From the NCBI GenBank assembly GCA_949361645.1, contig OX442416.1:6020362-6084361 (forward strand): a DNA stretch of 64,000 nucleotides, given 5' to 3'. Below the pieces are notes generated by a model. That model did no database searches, was not told the origin of the DNA, and saw only the letters and a list, made by a program, of their open reading frames with translations. The translations under genes and the position numbers were made by a program. Source of the DNA: Spongilla lacustris (Eukaryota; Porifera; Demospongiae; Spongillida; Spongillidae). Below, piece after piece: positions 10,854 through 22,079 of this stretch; the stretch's first letter is position 1; each line of letters begins with the position of its first letter.

Positions 10854-11405
10854 TACCTTTGACCGTCAACATTTTTGGCGGTCCACGGTTATTACCTCAG
10901 TTATGCTGACGGTTAAGTGCTTTCGCGAACTTATTCAATTAATCACTTTTCCTGACGGTCACGGACGCGGTCAAGCCAACCGTATCGCCTAGTTTGACGG
11001 TCTTGACGGTTGACGGGTGAACCGCGGCATCACTGGATATATACATCTTTAACCCATCTACACTTGATTATAAGCCTCCAGAGATTTGTTTGCTTGTTGT
11101 ACAAGTGGTCTGCAGTAGTAAATGCGGCACTAAATCGCCTGCACTATAACTGGTGCTACAACGTGCCATTTTTCTGCAACGAAGTCAAATGAGAACGGAT
11201 GTAGGCCACAGATGCTTTCGATTTTTTGCATCTAGAGGTAAGCTATCGGCATACAAAGACAGCTTTGACATGCTTTACGTTAATACTCATATGGCGGATA
11301 ATTGATTACGTAAACTAAGCAAGGTTCATTCCGCATGCGCTCTTCCATCACTTGAGTTCCCACACCATGCATGCCATCGTATCCTTATCGATGTACATAC
11401 TTATG

Positions 11406-13130
11406 AGTAACCTTTAATCCCCCGTCGTCATACGTGTAGGATTATCGTCCTACGAGTAGGACGAAACATACCGCGAAGCAAATGGCTCGGTTATCTATAG
11501 AGACGCTCCCGTTGTCGTAGACGCTGTGAACGTGCAACCTACCTACTATCATCGCTGCATTGTTAGGCAAGTATTTAAGGATAAAGCCCTGGGGTCTATA
11601 TACATTTTGTGCACGCATCTGGGCAGAACAGTGCTAGCGTACATACACGCGCCGTACTTACGATTGTACCTACATTATTTTTTGTGGAGCCTACTTACAA
11701 CTCCTGGGGTTCTCTTTCTTTAGTAAACCTGAACACTACTGAATCAAAACTTGTTGTCCTGACCATGGCCATGGGTTGTCTTTAGACACCAAGAGCTCAA
11801 TCGATACGGCCGTACCAGCTGTCCCCACATGATGCTCGGACACACCCAAATATTATATCTTTTGGGCATTATAGAAACGTTAATTTGTGAGCGTAACGTT
11901 GCTCAAACTGTGTTGATACGTGTTCGCATACCTGTCTACTAGCTACATCTAAGGTTTGGTCTCTATGTGTGCGATGTACGAAAAGTTACATTCGTGTAAG
12001 TTTCAACATGTTGTTTTGTCGCTTATAAGCGACGCCCCCGGTTACCGTAGGTAATAATTGTGTCGCTTATAAGCGACGTTCGCGGGGAAACCGTTAAAAT
12101 TAATTTTAGTAGTAAACTCATATGATCAAAGAACAAACCAAAATTATACATTGTTGTACAGAAATGGTTATTAATGCAGAAAATATTTTTACTTTCTTGC
12201 AATTCTCCAAAGATTGTCAAATACAATCAATGCTGCATTAATTGCTAAAAGATGTAAATCGCAAAGCAACTTAAAAAGTAATGTTGGGAAGATCAGAGCA
12301 ATATGTTAAAAGAAAGGGATATAGTAACTAAGCATATAAAAAAATTACATAGCAGATTTGGAAAATTGCTAGCTCCACACGCTTATGCACGATAGGTATT
12401 GTCAGAGACGCATGTCATATTGAGAAATGAGCGGTCAACGGGACACAATTATTGATTCGTGGTTTGCTAATCACGACATGTTTCCGTAATCGTTCCATAC
12501 TCAGTATGTGGAAACATACCGAATAGTTTTTACAGCTTAGCTCATGACAGATTGTTAGTGCGGTACATTTGATAAGATTTTTACATATTTTAGAAGCCGT
12601 CGATACCATTGAATTGTAGGGGCCTTTTTTTCAAATGTTCATGAAGTCAATGGGGGAGTTCCTCATCACATAATTCCACTGTTTATTGCGTCTAAACCTT
12701 AAAGATCTACCGTTAGTTCATGACAGAAACATATAGCTGATACACAAAGCAACTATTCTGCGCTTTTAAACATAGGATTTCCCATTTGAAAATTCGGTTC
12801 CATACTCCACAGAAATATTCCATATTGGAATTCATAGTGTCACCGTCTCGTGCCCACAAAAATTGAAATACGGATGCGTACCAGTGTTAGGCATTCGAGC
12901 CGCAACGTTACCAAAGGTTTGTTGCTACCTATTGTGCGCACGCTCATTTAATTAATTTCTAGGCTACTGCATGGTGAATTGGTGATGCTTTGTTATGTAC
13001 TATCTACTAGCTTGTACATGTCCCGCGGCTGCCAGCTCTTGCTGGAGCACTATACTCCTCGGTACCATGCACATTGGCATTCGCTTAAACCTTGAGCACT
13101 GTAGTATGTTGTTTCTAAACAATGCACACG
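11406..13130. other. No gene recognised
   Basis: Intergenic DNA. Apart from the paired 16-bp palindromes near 12.0 kb, listed separately, I see no supported feature. Confidence 0.45.
12018..12077. repeat. Paired perfect 16-bp palindromes
   Basis: GTCGCTTATAAGCGAC occurs at 12018-12033 and again at 12062-12077, each exactly self-complementary. The second is followed by GTTCGCGG and the first by GCCCCCGG. This could be a regulatory site pair or the core of a small palindromic element; I cannot distinguish these. Confidence 0.55.
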
Positions 13131-13137
13131 AGGGGGT

Positions 13138-13167
13138 GGGGGGGGGGGGGGGGGGGGGGGGGGGGGG
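13138..13167. repeat. Poly-G run
   Basis: About 30 G in a row. Proline- or glycine-rich frames through it are artefacts of composition. Confidence 0.8.
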
Positions 13168-13399
13168 CGGCTGTACGACTAAGCGTAGCTTGCTCTTAAA
13201 ATGTTCTGTCACGTTTTGCTGTACATGATTTGACCCCTTTTGGTCGCCAATCTTCTGTATATGTATATGTACATAATCCCACGCCCTTTATAGGCACCAT
13301 AATCGTTTGCAATGAATTGCCGCCCTCCACCTGACCAGCAAGCAAACCAACAGGTAATGAAGAAGAAAAATACAGTAGTAGATGTGCGTACATCGTGCA

Positions 13400-13582
<183 letters not shown>

Positions 13583-14807
13583 TGTGTGCATCTGTATAGG
13601 ACCAGCTTAGTGCCAATATGAATAAACATTGTTAACTTGTGCAGCATCATGCAGTTCAACAATATGGCCTGCCTGGATGAGTTACAAATCAATACAGTAA
13701 CTGTAATTAAATAAATAACAACAAAAATTTCTCCAAGAGCCAGTGCATGCGTGATATACAATGTATATGCATGTATAAATGCATCTAGGTCAGTGTCCTT
13801 AATGCTTTTTATGTATTTCATGGAACCCATGCAATTGCAATGCGCTACATGCAGAATTTTTGAACTATCAAACCATATTCCCTTTTTTGATACGCATGCA
13901 ACTTTACTACATGTAGACACTTAACCGTTCAAACGAATAGCAAATAGTCATGGACTACCTTGAAAGAGTATCAAAGAACTCCTAACCCGGCAGCGCAAAC
14001 AATCGATCGCTAAATCAACCCTCTCCAGCAGTCACTAATTACGTTTCAACTTTCAAGGTACGTGATTTATCCAAGTACCCCCTACTTTTAGCCAACTGAA
14101 ACGAAGGGTACCTTTTCACCATAAAAAACTCAAAATATGCACTATTCCTCACCCAGCCAAGCGAACAAAAAATTTAATTCATATTGTACCCTAGTAGGCC
14201 AAGTGTTGGCATGCAGTTTGTCTACATTGTAGGTATTCGAAAGCTCTATCCAAATCCGCTCGCAAAAGTGCAATTGATTCCACGGTATTTTGCTATCGTA
14301 TATTCATAAAGTTATTCTTGTAATTCACGGTACTTCGGAGTTCTTTTCGCCTTTGGATTAGCTTAACGCCATCTTATAGTCTTAGGTTCACGATTGTCGT
14401 GGTATCGTATTTGTTCAGCCGTACTATCAATCCGTGCCTTTTCGTAAGACTTCTTACTTTCGGGATCGTTTGCATAGCAATACAAGTATCACGCTGCATC
14501 TTGCGACCGAACCGCGTATTTGGGAACGAGAAATCCTCATATCAATACTCGGTGACAAAAATAATACAATTTAAGGTGCACGATACACGCATGTGTACAT
14601 TGTACGTCACAATAGATTCAGAAGGTGTTGAACCAAAGACCCCCCTTTTATGACGCTATTATACATGATCGCTACCCGGCGCTAATTTATTAAAATCTAG
14701 CCGGCTCACGTTCAAAACGTCATCATGTACATGTAACCAAATAAACTGGGCGAAAAGTTCCAAGCTTGTCTTGTCCAGTGCCCGCTAACATATTTAGCTC
14801 TTACCGA

Positions 14808-17434
14808 CAGGGTTGCCGCGATATATCGCGGTTAAATTTGACTTACCGCGGTTACGTTTAACCGCGGTTATTTATAACTTTCACCGCGGTTAAAGTATGC
14901 AATTTTACACGGAATATTAGCACGGTAATCACATTAAAAGGATACAGAGAGCAATAATCAAGTTTCCACAAGAACTAGAACTGCAGTTAACCATGCAGTT
15001 AAACTAGAAGCTTGGAGTTCTTACGGAGAAATATGTGCTTACTTAGGCGCTAAAGCAATAAATTCCACCCTTTCTTCTGTAATTTGCTTTTGGCAACAGA
15101 GAATAACCCTTCTGAAGGAGCGGTGGAAACAGGAATGGCTAAATACTTTTTAGCCAGCTTTGCCACAAGTGGATAAAACATTTCACGTTCTTTCCACCAC
15201 AAGAGTGCATGGGTCATCTTTTCTAAAGTCTGTTGCATCTTCTTTCATGTGCTAATCAAGTTCTTTGTCTACTTTTCTTCTGTGCAGTATTATCTTGCTG
15301 TTGACTCTTTTTTGACCAAATACTAAGTTAAAATCATCCTCGCTTGGTATCTTAGATGGCAGTTCCATTTCATCTTCCTCCTCACCGGATACATCAGTAT
15401 CAATTGATTCGTTCTCTTGCTGATGAAGTTGCTCTTCAACATTACACATTTCATTCCTAAGCTGTCTGATTATCTTGTCTCTGTCCCTAGCACAAAGCCT
15501 GGAGAGACTTTTGTGGCCTGGATGAACTATGGCTGCCATTCCTAAAAGAGGATCTGCAGGATCCCAACGTACCTTCATATCTTTCAAAATATAGGATCGA
15601 ACTCTTTTAACAGCATCAGGGAGACTATTCCAGGAGGATTGTAATTTCCAATGTGGTGGTGGCACACTCCCTTGAAGGCCTTCAATCAAGGTAGTTATGT
15701 ATCGAGAGATGCCACCTAAGGTGGGGTTACTTTTCACCCTGCATAAAATCAGTTGCAACCTGAAATGGTTTCAAAAGAATGCAGAGTTTTGCTGCAGCAA
15801 GCCACTGTTCATCAGTTGGAGTAAGGTTGGCATACTTGCTCTCTGCTAAAACATGAATGATTGATTCTTTTAGCAGAACACATCGTTGAAGCATGTAAAA
15901 TGTAGAATTTCAGCGAGTGCACATCCTTAATGAGTTTCAAACTATGCTTCCGTGGTGGCACATCAGCAGGATCATGTATGGCAGTAGTAGATGTACTAGG
16001 TTCATCATTACTTTCATCTTCATCATCCATGTTGGCAGTGATGTCTACCACACATGATGTATCAGGGTTGCACTGGTGCTTTCTTAAAGCATCCAGCAAC
16101 ATTGGACTGTTGTTAATGTTGTTGGATATTGCTCTAAACAGTGTGACAAGAGCAGCAGGATTGTGTTATTCCTATGGAAAGAGATAAATGCATATAGAAT
16201 TGCACTATCTGCATATAGAGATCACTAACCTCCAATGAGTTTTTGATGGAAAGTTGCAGCTTGTGGCAAGAACATCTTACTTGCTCCTCACTAACTCCTT
16301 CCTAAATTAGCAACCTCACTGCTGCCAGAAAATTGGCCCCTTGATCTGTTCCAATGGAATACAGTCTATTTTCCAGCATGAACTCTACATTCACTAGATC
16401 TTTCACAAGAGATGCAATTTCTTCTGCATGCTGTGTGAGACACTATTGAAGAGAAAAAAAAAATCCTTAAGTGAACACAATGGATCGTGTGATCTCACCA
16501 TTGCTAATTGCCACTCCTAGTACACAAGACATCATTTTCCACTTGGCATCCAGCCAATGAGCAGTGCAAGTTACATATGAATCTCCTGTATGCATTGTTG
16601 CTGCATCTGTGGTTATGGATACTTATGTTGCAGCTAACAGCAGAGTTTTTATCTAAACTAGAAAATATAAGGATACATTTTAATTTTACAATTGTATACA
16701 AAGATGCATGGGCTTTATCAGAGACCAACCAAGTATGAGCAAACCTTTGAAAGAGCTTCTTCATACTCAGCGTCCAGTCATTTTTGTTCTGTGAGGAGGA
16801 ACATATGCACCACAAGATATAAATTCCAGAGAGCTTGGCAACAGATTTGCACAAAGTGCTTCAAGCAAAATAGATGATCTGCCTGATTATGGTCGTGTCT
16901 TTTCAATCCTCCATGTGCTGGAATTTTTTGCACAAAGATGTCCATGGTAATCATTTGCCTCATCTTAGCATCTGAAGAAGACTGCATGGTGCTGTAACTG
17001 CATGCTGTTAACTTTGCTAGAACTGGATGGTGTGGGATTGGGGATGGGATGCAGATTGGGCGAGTGCAAAAATACAATCCATGGTAAAACTTAATGGCCT
17101 TCATTTAAGGTATTCATAATACCATGCTGATGCTTCAAGTGATGCCTCATATTTGAAGTGGTATTGCCATGTCGTGAAACCCACTCGTTGCACTGGTGCA
17201 AACCACCCAGGGTTCATCAAGTAGCTGTTTGTGAATAGTAAATAACTGCCACACTTCGCTTTTGTACTTGTTGTGGTCTACTTGTACGAGATCACTGGGT
17301 AAGGGCGAAAATTGGCTTTTTATTCGCTTTTCCCGCCATTGCTGAATACGTAATATTTAACCGCGATAATTAACCGTGGTTAAACGTTATAACCGCGATA
17401 TATCGCGGTTACGACGGTTAAATATTAACGTTAA
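14808..17434. mobile_element. hAT element inserted in copy B
   Basis: Copy A near 7037 reads continuously across this point, so the 2.6 kb here is an insertion. Both ends carry the palindromic word CCGCGATATATCGCGGTTA near the terminus, and TTAACCGCGG words recur inside. The left end starts CAGGGTTGCC. Flanks CTTACCGA and TCGACCGA may be a decayed 8-bp target duplication, with only five of eight bases matching. The interior encodes an hAT transposase on the minus strand. The exact right end is uncertain. Confidence 0.7.
15050..17215 (-). pseudogene. hAT transposase with BED finger, multiply broken
   Basis: Reading the minus strand from 17.2 kb downwards gives recognisable parts in order. First is a BED-type zinc finger (QCNEWVSRHGNTTSNMR then HHLKHQHG, 17.2-17.1 kb). 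Next is the RNase-H core start TTDAATMHTGDSYVTC with TAHWLDAKWKMMSC (16.63-16.51 kb). Then TDQGANFLAA with CSCHKLQLSIKNSL (16.36-16.24 kb), and finally the dimerisation block WWKEREMFYPLVAKLAKKYL-AIP...APSEGLFSVA (15.19-15.08 kb). A TAG interrupts the frame after VRLLI near 16.31 kb, and the blocks lie in different frames with some possible introns. It is the enzyme of the surrounding element and is inactive as written. Confidence 0.75.
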
Positions 17435-17539
17435 TCGACCGATTGAACGTTTACTTATTATTGACGGAACCGGATGAAAAAAGCACCTGCATGCATGTAT
17501 CCTGTTCATGTCCTAACAAGTCATTCTACCAGCACAGAC

Positions 17540-17640
17540 AATTAAGGGTGACGTGCAGAGTTTTGATGCCCAACATTAGAGATTTTGGTTTGGAAATGCA
17601 CCTGGGGGTGGCCGGAAACTGCTTGTTTGCTACTTTATAG
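17540..17640 (+). pseudogene. OTU-type fragment, copy B version
   Basis: Matches the fragment at 7130 (NIRDFGLEM...GNCLFA), but the catalytic-motif Asp codon is lost (AGNCLF) and a stop follows within three codons. It is a decayed paralogue. Confidence 0.5.
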
Positions 17641-18432
17641 TGCAAGATGGTGTAAAGGCTGATCGTTCAACTCATAACGTATTCTATCACACAAGTACAG
17701 GTATAGAGGTAGTCACAACAATTCTTGTTCTGGCTTGCAATAGACGAAGGTTTTAGGTGCCCTCAAGCAAGCAAGTACCGAACAAACATCGCGCACAATT
17801 ACAAAGAATTAGACATGCTGCCTTTTGTTAAAATCATTTTCTCGAATTTGCACATAAATGTAATTGTCTGTTTTCATGGTTGCAAAATACATCAACCTGC
17901 ACATAGATAGTGCGATTAGTGATAGTGATTATTATGTGTTTGAGAATAGAACTTTTCGCATTAATTTAGGTGAGATTGGGCTGCTATGCTTTTCCGCCAT
18001 TTTGATGGCTGATTGATGGCAATATGACAAAATGGCGGACATGTTTACACATGTATTGTTTATTAATTATAGTTATGTATATTAAAATGAGTGTTCTTAG
18101 CGCGCGATGAATAATATGCAATAATATTAACATTACTAGTTATTTCTAGTTATATTACTATATTGTAAACTTTCTCAAGTCATCAATTTAATGAACATCA
18201 TGCTGTGCGCACACGTAGATGCTGAGCCGTTCGAGCATCACGCGCGAAGGCAGGTCAAAATAGTCAATTGATATTGCTATAGATGCTTGCATGGATCCTT
18301 GACCGGTCATTGAAGAAAACACATTAGTGCACGTGAACTCACTCTTACAGCAGCCTCCTTTAACAATGCAGGTCATGTATGGTCAATGCATAGGGTCCTG
18401 GGGAGAATGAGTCAGTTTAGTTGAGCGGCCGG

Positions 18433-18440
18433 TATTTAAA
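18433..18440 (+). promoter_or_regulatory. TATA box (TATTTAAA) of small gene copy 3
   Basis: It lies 58 bases before the ATG at 18491, the same spacing as copy 2. Confidence 0.7.
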
Positions 18441-18490
18441 CTGCGACGTCTACGTCTGCGTATGATTCAAATTATTTGAAATTTTCAGAG

Positions 18491-18892
18491 ATGACTTGGT
18501 TGACTGTTGACGAAATTAAGCAGAAGGATACGAAAGGAGAGATCCATAATCTCGAAGATGTGAACAAGACTTTCAAGGAAGTTGATGGAGTTTCGTGCAA
18601 CTCCCTCGAGGAAGTGCAGTGGGTGCGATCGAAGCTGAGAGATGAATGCAACAGATGGGCTTACGAGGGCATGTGCACACCAAGCCAAGATAAGAAAAAG
18701 TACAAGGAATTCGCTATCGACGAGAAGTGTCAGCCAAGCAAGTTGTCTAAGGTGGGGATTGAAGCAGGCACAAATCCGGTTCCAAGATTGCGTTTTGAGG
18801 AAAGTGTTCTTCCTGATAAATTGGAGCAGACCACGGGGAAGTTTTACAAACTGCAAATAACCGACGGCAAGGTGACAATGAATCCAGCTTAA
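18491..18892 (+). CDS. Small intronless gene family, copy 3 (unknown function)
   Basis: A 133-codon open frame, nearly identical to copy 2 at 8174. Against that copy it has VNKTF for VSKTF, loses two codons (the LP of KLSLPKVG), and carries A for V, D for E, T for S and K for L in the C-terminal part. No frame-breaking change has accumulated although the surrounding duplicate has many indels, which supports selection on the protein. The promoter TATA and post-stop hairpin (18893-18911) are preserved. No domain recognised and no signal peptide. Function unknown. Confidence 0.8.
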   Translation: MTWLTVDEIKQKDTKGEIHNLEDVNKTFKEVDGVSCNSLEEVQWVRSKLRDECNRWAYEGMCTPSQDKKKYKEFAIDEKCQPSKLSKVGIEAGTNPVPRLRFEESVLPDKLEQTTGKFYKLQITDGKVTMNPA

Positions 18893-18911
18893 GCGCCTCA
18901 CAAGCAGGCGC
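18893..18911 (+). other. Hairpin immediately after stop of copy 3
   Basis: GCGCCT/AGGCGC with a 7-base loop, identical to the structure after copy 2. Confidence 0.4.
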
Positions 18912-18926
18912 ATGTTTGAGCTGCCA

Positions 18927-19326
18927 TATACATGTATCGGCATCATTACCTTGGTTGTGTGTATAATATACCTGCTTGCATGCAATTGATTCACCAGCTT
19001 TAACGACGCTTCATTGTATATGATGTTCTAGGCGGTCGCAGTAAGGGGGTTGTGCATCAGTTCTATGCATGGCCTACTAGCTGCATGCGCGATCCCCTAC
19101 TGTCAATAGTTGCAGGCACGGACTATATACATGTATCGGCATCATTACCTTGGTTGTGTGTATAATATACCTGCTTGCATGCAATTGATTCACCAGCTTT
19201 AACGACGCTTCATTGTATATGATGTTCTAGGCGGTCGCAGTAAGGGGGTTGTGCATCAGTTCTATGCATGGCCTACTAGCTGCATGCGCGATCCCCTACT
19301 GTCAATAGTTGCAGGCACGGACTATA
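18927..19326. repeat. 199-bp tandem duplication
   Basis: The block beginning CATGTATCGGCATCATTACC at 18931 starts again at 19130 and reads the same to GCAGGCACGGACTATA. The two units look identical base for base, so the duplication is very recent or an assembly collapse/expansion. Confidence 0.85.
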
Positions 19327-20135
19327 GCGATTATATGGCTTACGTGCATTACTCTCTTACGGTCACCAACTATTCTGGCGCTAGCTCGGTGTGCCGGAGA
19401 CGAAGCGATCATAAAAAGTCGTGAGTGTGGCGCGGTAGTGGGGCCATGCCTAATGCATAAAATTGACATGCGCTTCTAATTTAAAGGTGCAGCACGAAGT
19501 GCTTTTTTTAAAAAAAATTTGTGTTCTCGAAGGTACAATAGTTCACTTATCCTGTTCAGTCGCTGTTCGGAACGATCGCTTCCGTGTAGTGTGACACTAT
19601 ATCTTTCACCCATCTACCCTTGATTATAAGCTTCCACGACCAGTACTGTTTGTACTGTTTGCTTGTTATAGAAGTGGTCTGCAGTGCTAAATGCGGCACT
19701 AAATCGCATGCACTAACTGGTGTTACAAGGTCCGATTCTTTTTGACAATGAAGTCAAATGTAGCCCACAGATGGTTTCGATTTTTTTGCATCAGGAGGTA
19801 AGCTGTCGGCATACAATAAAAGCTTTGACATGCATGCTTTACGTTTAAAAGAGTCGAATACCCATATGGCGGATAATTAATTGATTACGTAAACCAAGCA
19901 CAAACAGTTACTACTACAAATCACGCGATAAAAGAGCTTTATACTGTGTATCACTTGTGTAAAATATGTACCTCACCTTGGCCTGTGTCAGGGTAATGTG
20001 CAATGATTTGGGATGTGTTATTTGTACGCACCGCCACACTACTGACTCGAGGTTCATTCCACAGATCACGCATGCGCTCTTCCATACTTGAGTTTCCACA
20101 CCATGCCATCCTTATCGATATACATACTTAAACAC

Positions 20136-21230
20136 TTCAAATGGAGAAAAAAATACATGAAGGCTATTCTAGAGCAAATAATTCATTTGAGCACACTTGC
20201 AGAAAAGTGTATTTATTTGTGTAGCAAAAATACATGTATGTTAACTTTTAAATCATGTGAAAGACAATGCATTTCCCTTTCATTTTGTAACTGTGCTGAA
20301 TATGTACATGTGTTTGATTATATAGACCCTATTCATACGCATAAATTAATAAATTAGGGCGTGGCAGTCATGTGACATGACACAACGTAGTGCGACGAGG
20401 AATCCGATGTTTACAAGTAGCTAGACACTGCGGGGAAGCAGCACTGCATCAGAGCAATAAGAAAAACTTGACCTGTTGAGTTTATCGAGCGATCCGCATC
20501 ATGCTCCGATTGATGTCAGGATCCAGAAACGTGTCTAGCAAATCAGTAGTTTCTACATGTGCATTCGTTTGGTTCATTCTCCAAGTTTTTACAAAAAAAA
20601 GAGGAGTTGACAGCCTATATGGAAGTACTGAGGTTCGGACGTACTTTTCAGCGGGCTACGTAAGTGACATAAAGCTGCTGCGAATCAAACAGCTAAACAT
20701 ATGCCTTGATCTAGCAAAGCCAGCCCAATTCAAAGATGCCGTATTAGCTAGGCCTAGCGGCATTGCCTTAAATGTACTTCAGTTTTTTTTTTTTTTTAAA
20801 CTGATCTAATTCTCAGGTTAAGCACTGACTGCACTGTCTCAAAAGAAGGTACAAACCTTTTACCTATTCTTCCAGAAATTATTGGGAAATGGTACTCAAA
20901 TCACAAAGTAGCAACACAAATTCATCCGCAGCAGGAGGAACATAGAACTGAAGTGTGATGCTATTGCAATATGCCACTGAGAGGAGACTGGCAAAGCTCA
21001 GTACGATTGGCTGCAATAATCCTAGCTGTCCAATTGAGTGATTCCATGTGGCATGCAACTTAACAAAAAAAACTCTAGCATGAATGCATGTTTTAATTGA
21101 ATGGTGCTACTGATTCACACATCAGTATGACATAATGCAGAACACACAGTAAGCCAGTGTACTGACAGCCAAATGTATGAATATCATTTCATTGTGATCT
21201 CGTCCTTCAGAATTGTAAACAGGAGCGAAA
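20136..21230. other. No gene recognised
   Basis: A frame of about 100 codons near 20501 has no recognisable domain and ends in a poly-T derived Phe run, so I do not call it. Confidence 0.4.
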
Positions 21231-21234
21231 TCAC

Positions 21235-21637
21235 ATGTTATATAATAAACTGGTTGAATATAACCTTTTGAGAGTTTTTTCACCAAACCGACTAGGTCTT
21301 ATTCCATCCGAGGTCATTCATCCTTGTATCCTGCGATCCAAATATTTACCCCGTCGTGCATTCCGAGCGCATTTTTTCACTGAACATGTGATACCTATAT
21401 GGAACCACTTCCCCCATGATGTTGTCACTTCATTGAACAATTTACAGTTTTTCATACCCGACTTTAATCTGTTGACCTATCACCCTTTTGTATGTTATAT
21501 CCCTTTCAATGTTTAGGCAGTTTGTAAGTGCACGTGCACATCGTGCCACTACTTGCCTTTTTGCATATGTATGTGTGTTTATATGTATGCAATCAATCAT
21601 ATCAATCAATCAAATCAATCAATCAATCAATTAATTC
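21235..21637 (+). mobile_element. LINE 3' end with (AATC)n tail
   Basis: The frame ending at 21516 contains RAFRAHFFTEHVIPIWNHFP followed by HDVVTSLNNLQFF, the typical extreme C-terminus of LINE reverse transcriptase proteins (NFFSxRVIxxWNxLPxxVV...SxxxFK). About 75 bases later a (AATC)n microsatellite runs from 21590 to 21637, the kind of tail left by RTE, L2 and related LINEs. The rest of the element is absent (5' truncation). Confidence 0.6.
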
Positions 21638-21689
21638 AACATGAATTCTTGCATGTGATATAATTTCCCTTGACCAGCCTTCTGATTTT

Positions 21690-22070
21690 TTTTTACCTTT
21701 AGTACTGATAGGAGGAGCAACAACTTGAGCACAATAAAGACCCACTGCATCTTCCACTGTGAAGCCATGATCAGCTAATGTGATGTCACCAGGGAACAGA
21801 TTTTCTAAAATGCCACATTGCTCTGTACTCGCTGAATAAATGCTCTTCCAGGTTTTGAAAGGAAAGAGAAAGTGCCCTCAGGGATAATAAAGCAATAAGA
21901 AATGGTATATTGGCCTTGCATGCAACAAGATAAATAGGTCTCTCTATAAATATCTGTGCAGTCAAGTACATAAATGCATCTACCATAAATCTTTTTAAAT
22001 GTTTGTGGCATACTCTTCTTCACTTTACTAGGCCAGTGAATAAGAGGGCTCAGCCACTGAACCATGCATA
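21690..22070 (-). pseudogene. DDE_Tnp_4 transposase remnant (IS5/ISL2EU-like)
   Basis: Minus-strand translation gives WPSKVKKSMPQTFKKIYGRC followed by IYVLDCTDIYRE, matching the DDE_Tnp_4 signature (WPS...MPxxFKxxY...xxxDCTEI), whose DCT Asp is the first catalytic residue. Further on (21790-21700) is PGDITLADHGFTVEDAVG with APPIS, matching the second Asp block (PGDxxxADKGFxxEDL...PPF). The frame shifts between the blocks, so it is a remnant. Confidence 0.65.
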
Positions 22071-22079
22071 ATGAGGACC

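Larger units (their letters stand above)
9019..11035. mobile_element. hAT transposon with 8-bp target duplication
   Basis: The element starts CAGTGATGCCGCGG and ends CCGCGGCATCACTG, a perfect 14-base inverted repeat. It is flanked by GATATATA at 9011-9018 and again at 11036-11043, an 8-bp target-site duplication as expected for hAT. Subterminal regions at both ends are rich in CGGTCACG/GACGGT words. The paralogous segment B near 19591-19602 lacks the element and gives the empty site. Inside is a decayed transposase C-terminus on the minus strand. Confidence 0.88.
6690..11405. repeat. Segmental duplication, copy A
   Basis: Long stretches match copy B (13950-20135) in order and orientation: the block around AGATTCAGAAGGTG, the OTU-like fragment, the small gene with its promoter, the CGTGGCGCGGTAGTGGGGCC stretch, and the flank after the hAT element (11044-11405 against about 19605-20130). 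Copy A contains an hAT element at 9019-11035 that copy B lacks, and it lacks the hAT element found in copy B. Confidence 0.8.
13950..20135. repeat. Segmental duplication, copy B
   Basis: This is the partner of 6690-11405. It is longer because it contains its own hAT element (14808-17434), about 450 extra bases near 14.0-14.45 kb, a 199-bp tandem duplication and roughly 140 bases near 19.9-20.05 kb. Sequence identity outside insertions looks high, estimated by eye only. Confidence 0.8.

Noticed and set aside
20501..20809. 102-codon frame as a gene
   Set aside because: No domain, no clear promoter, and it ends in a poly-T derived Phe run.
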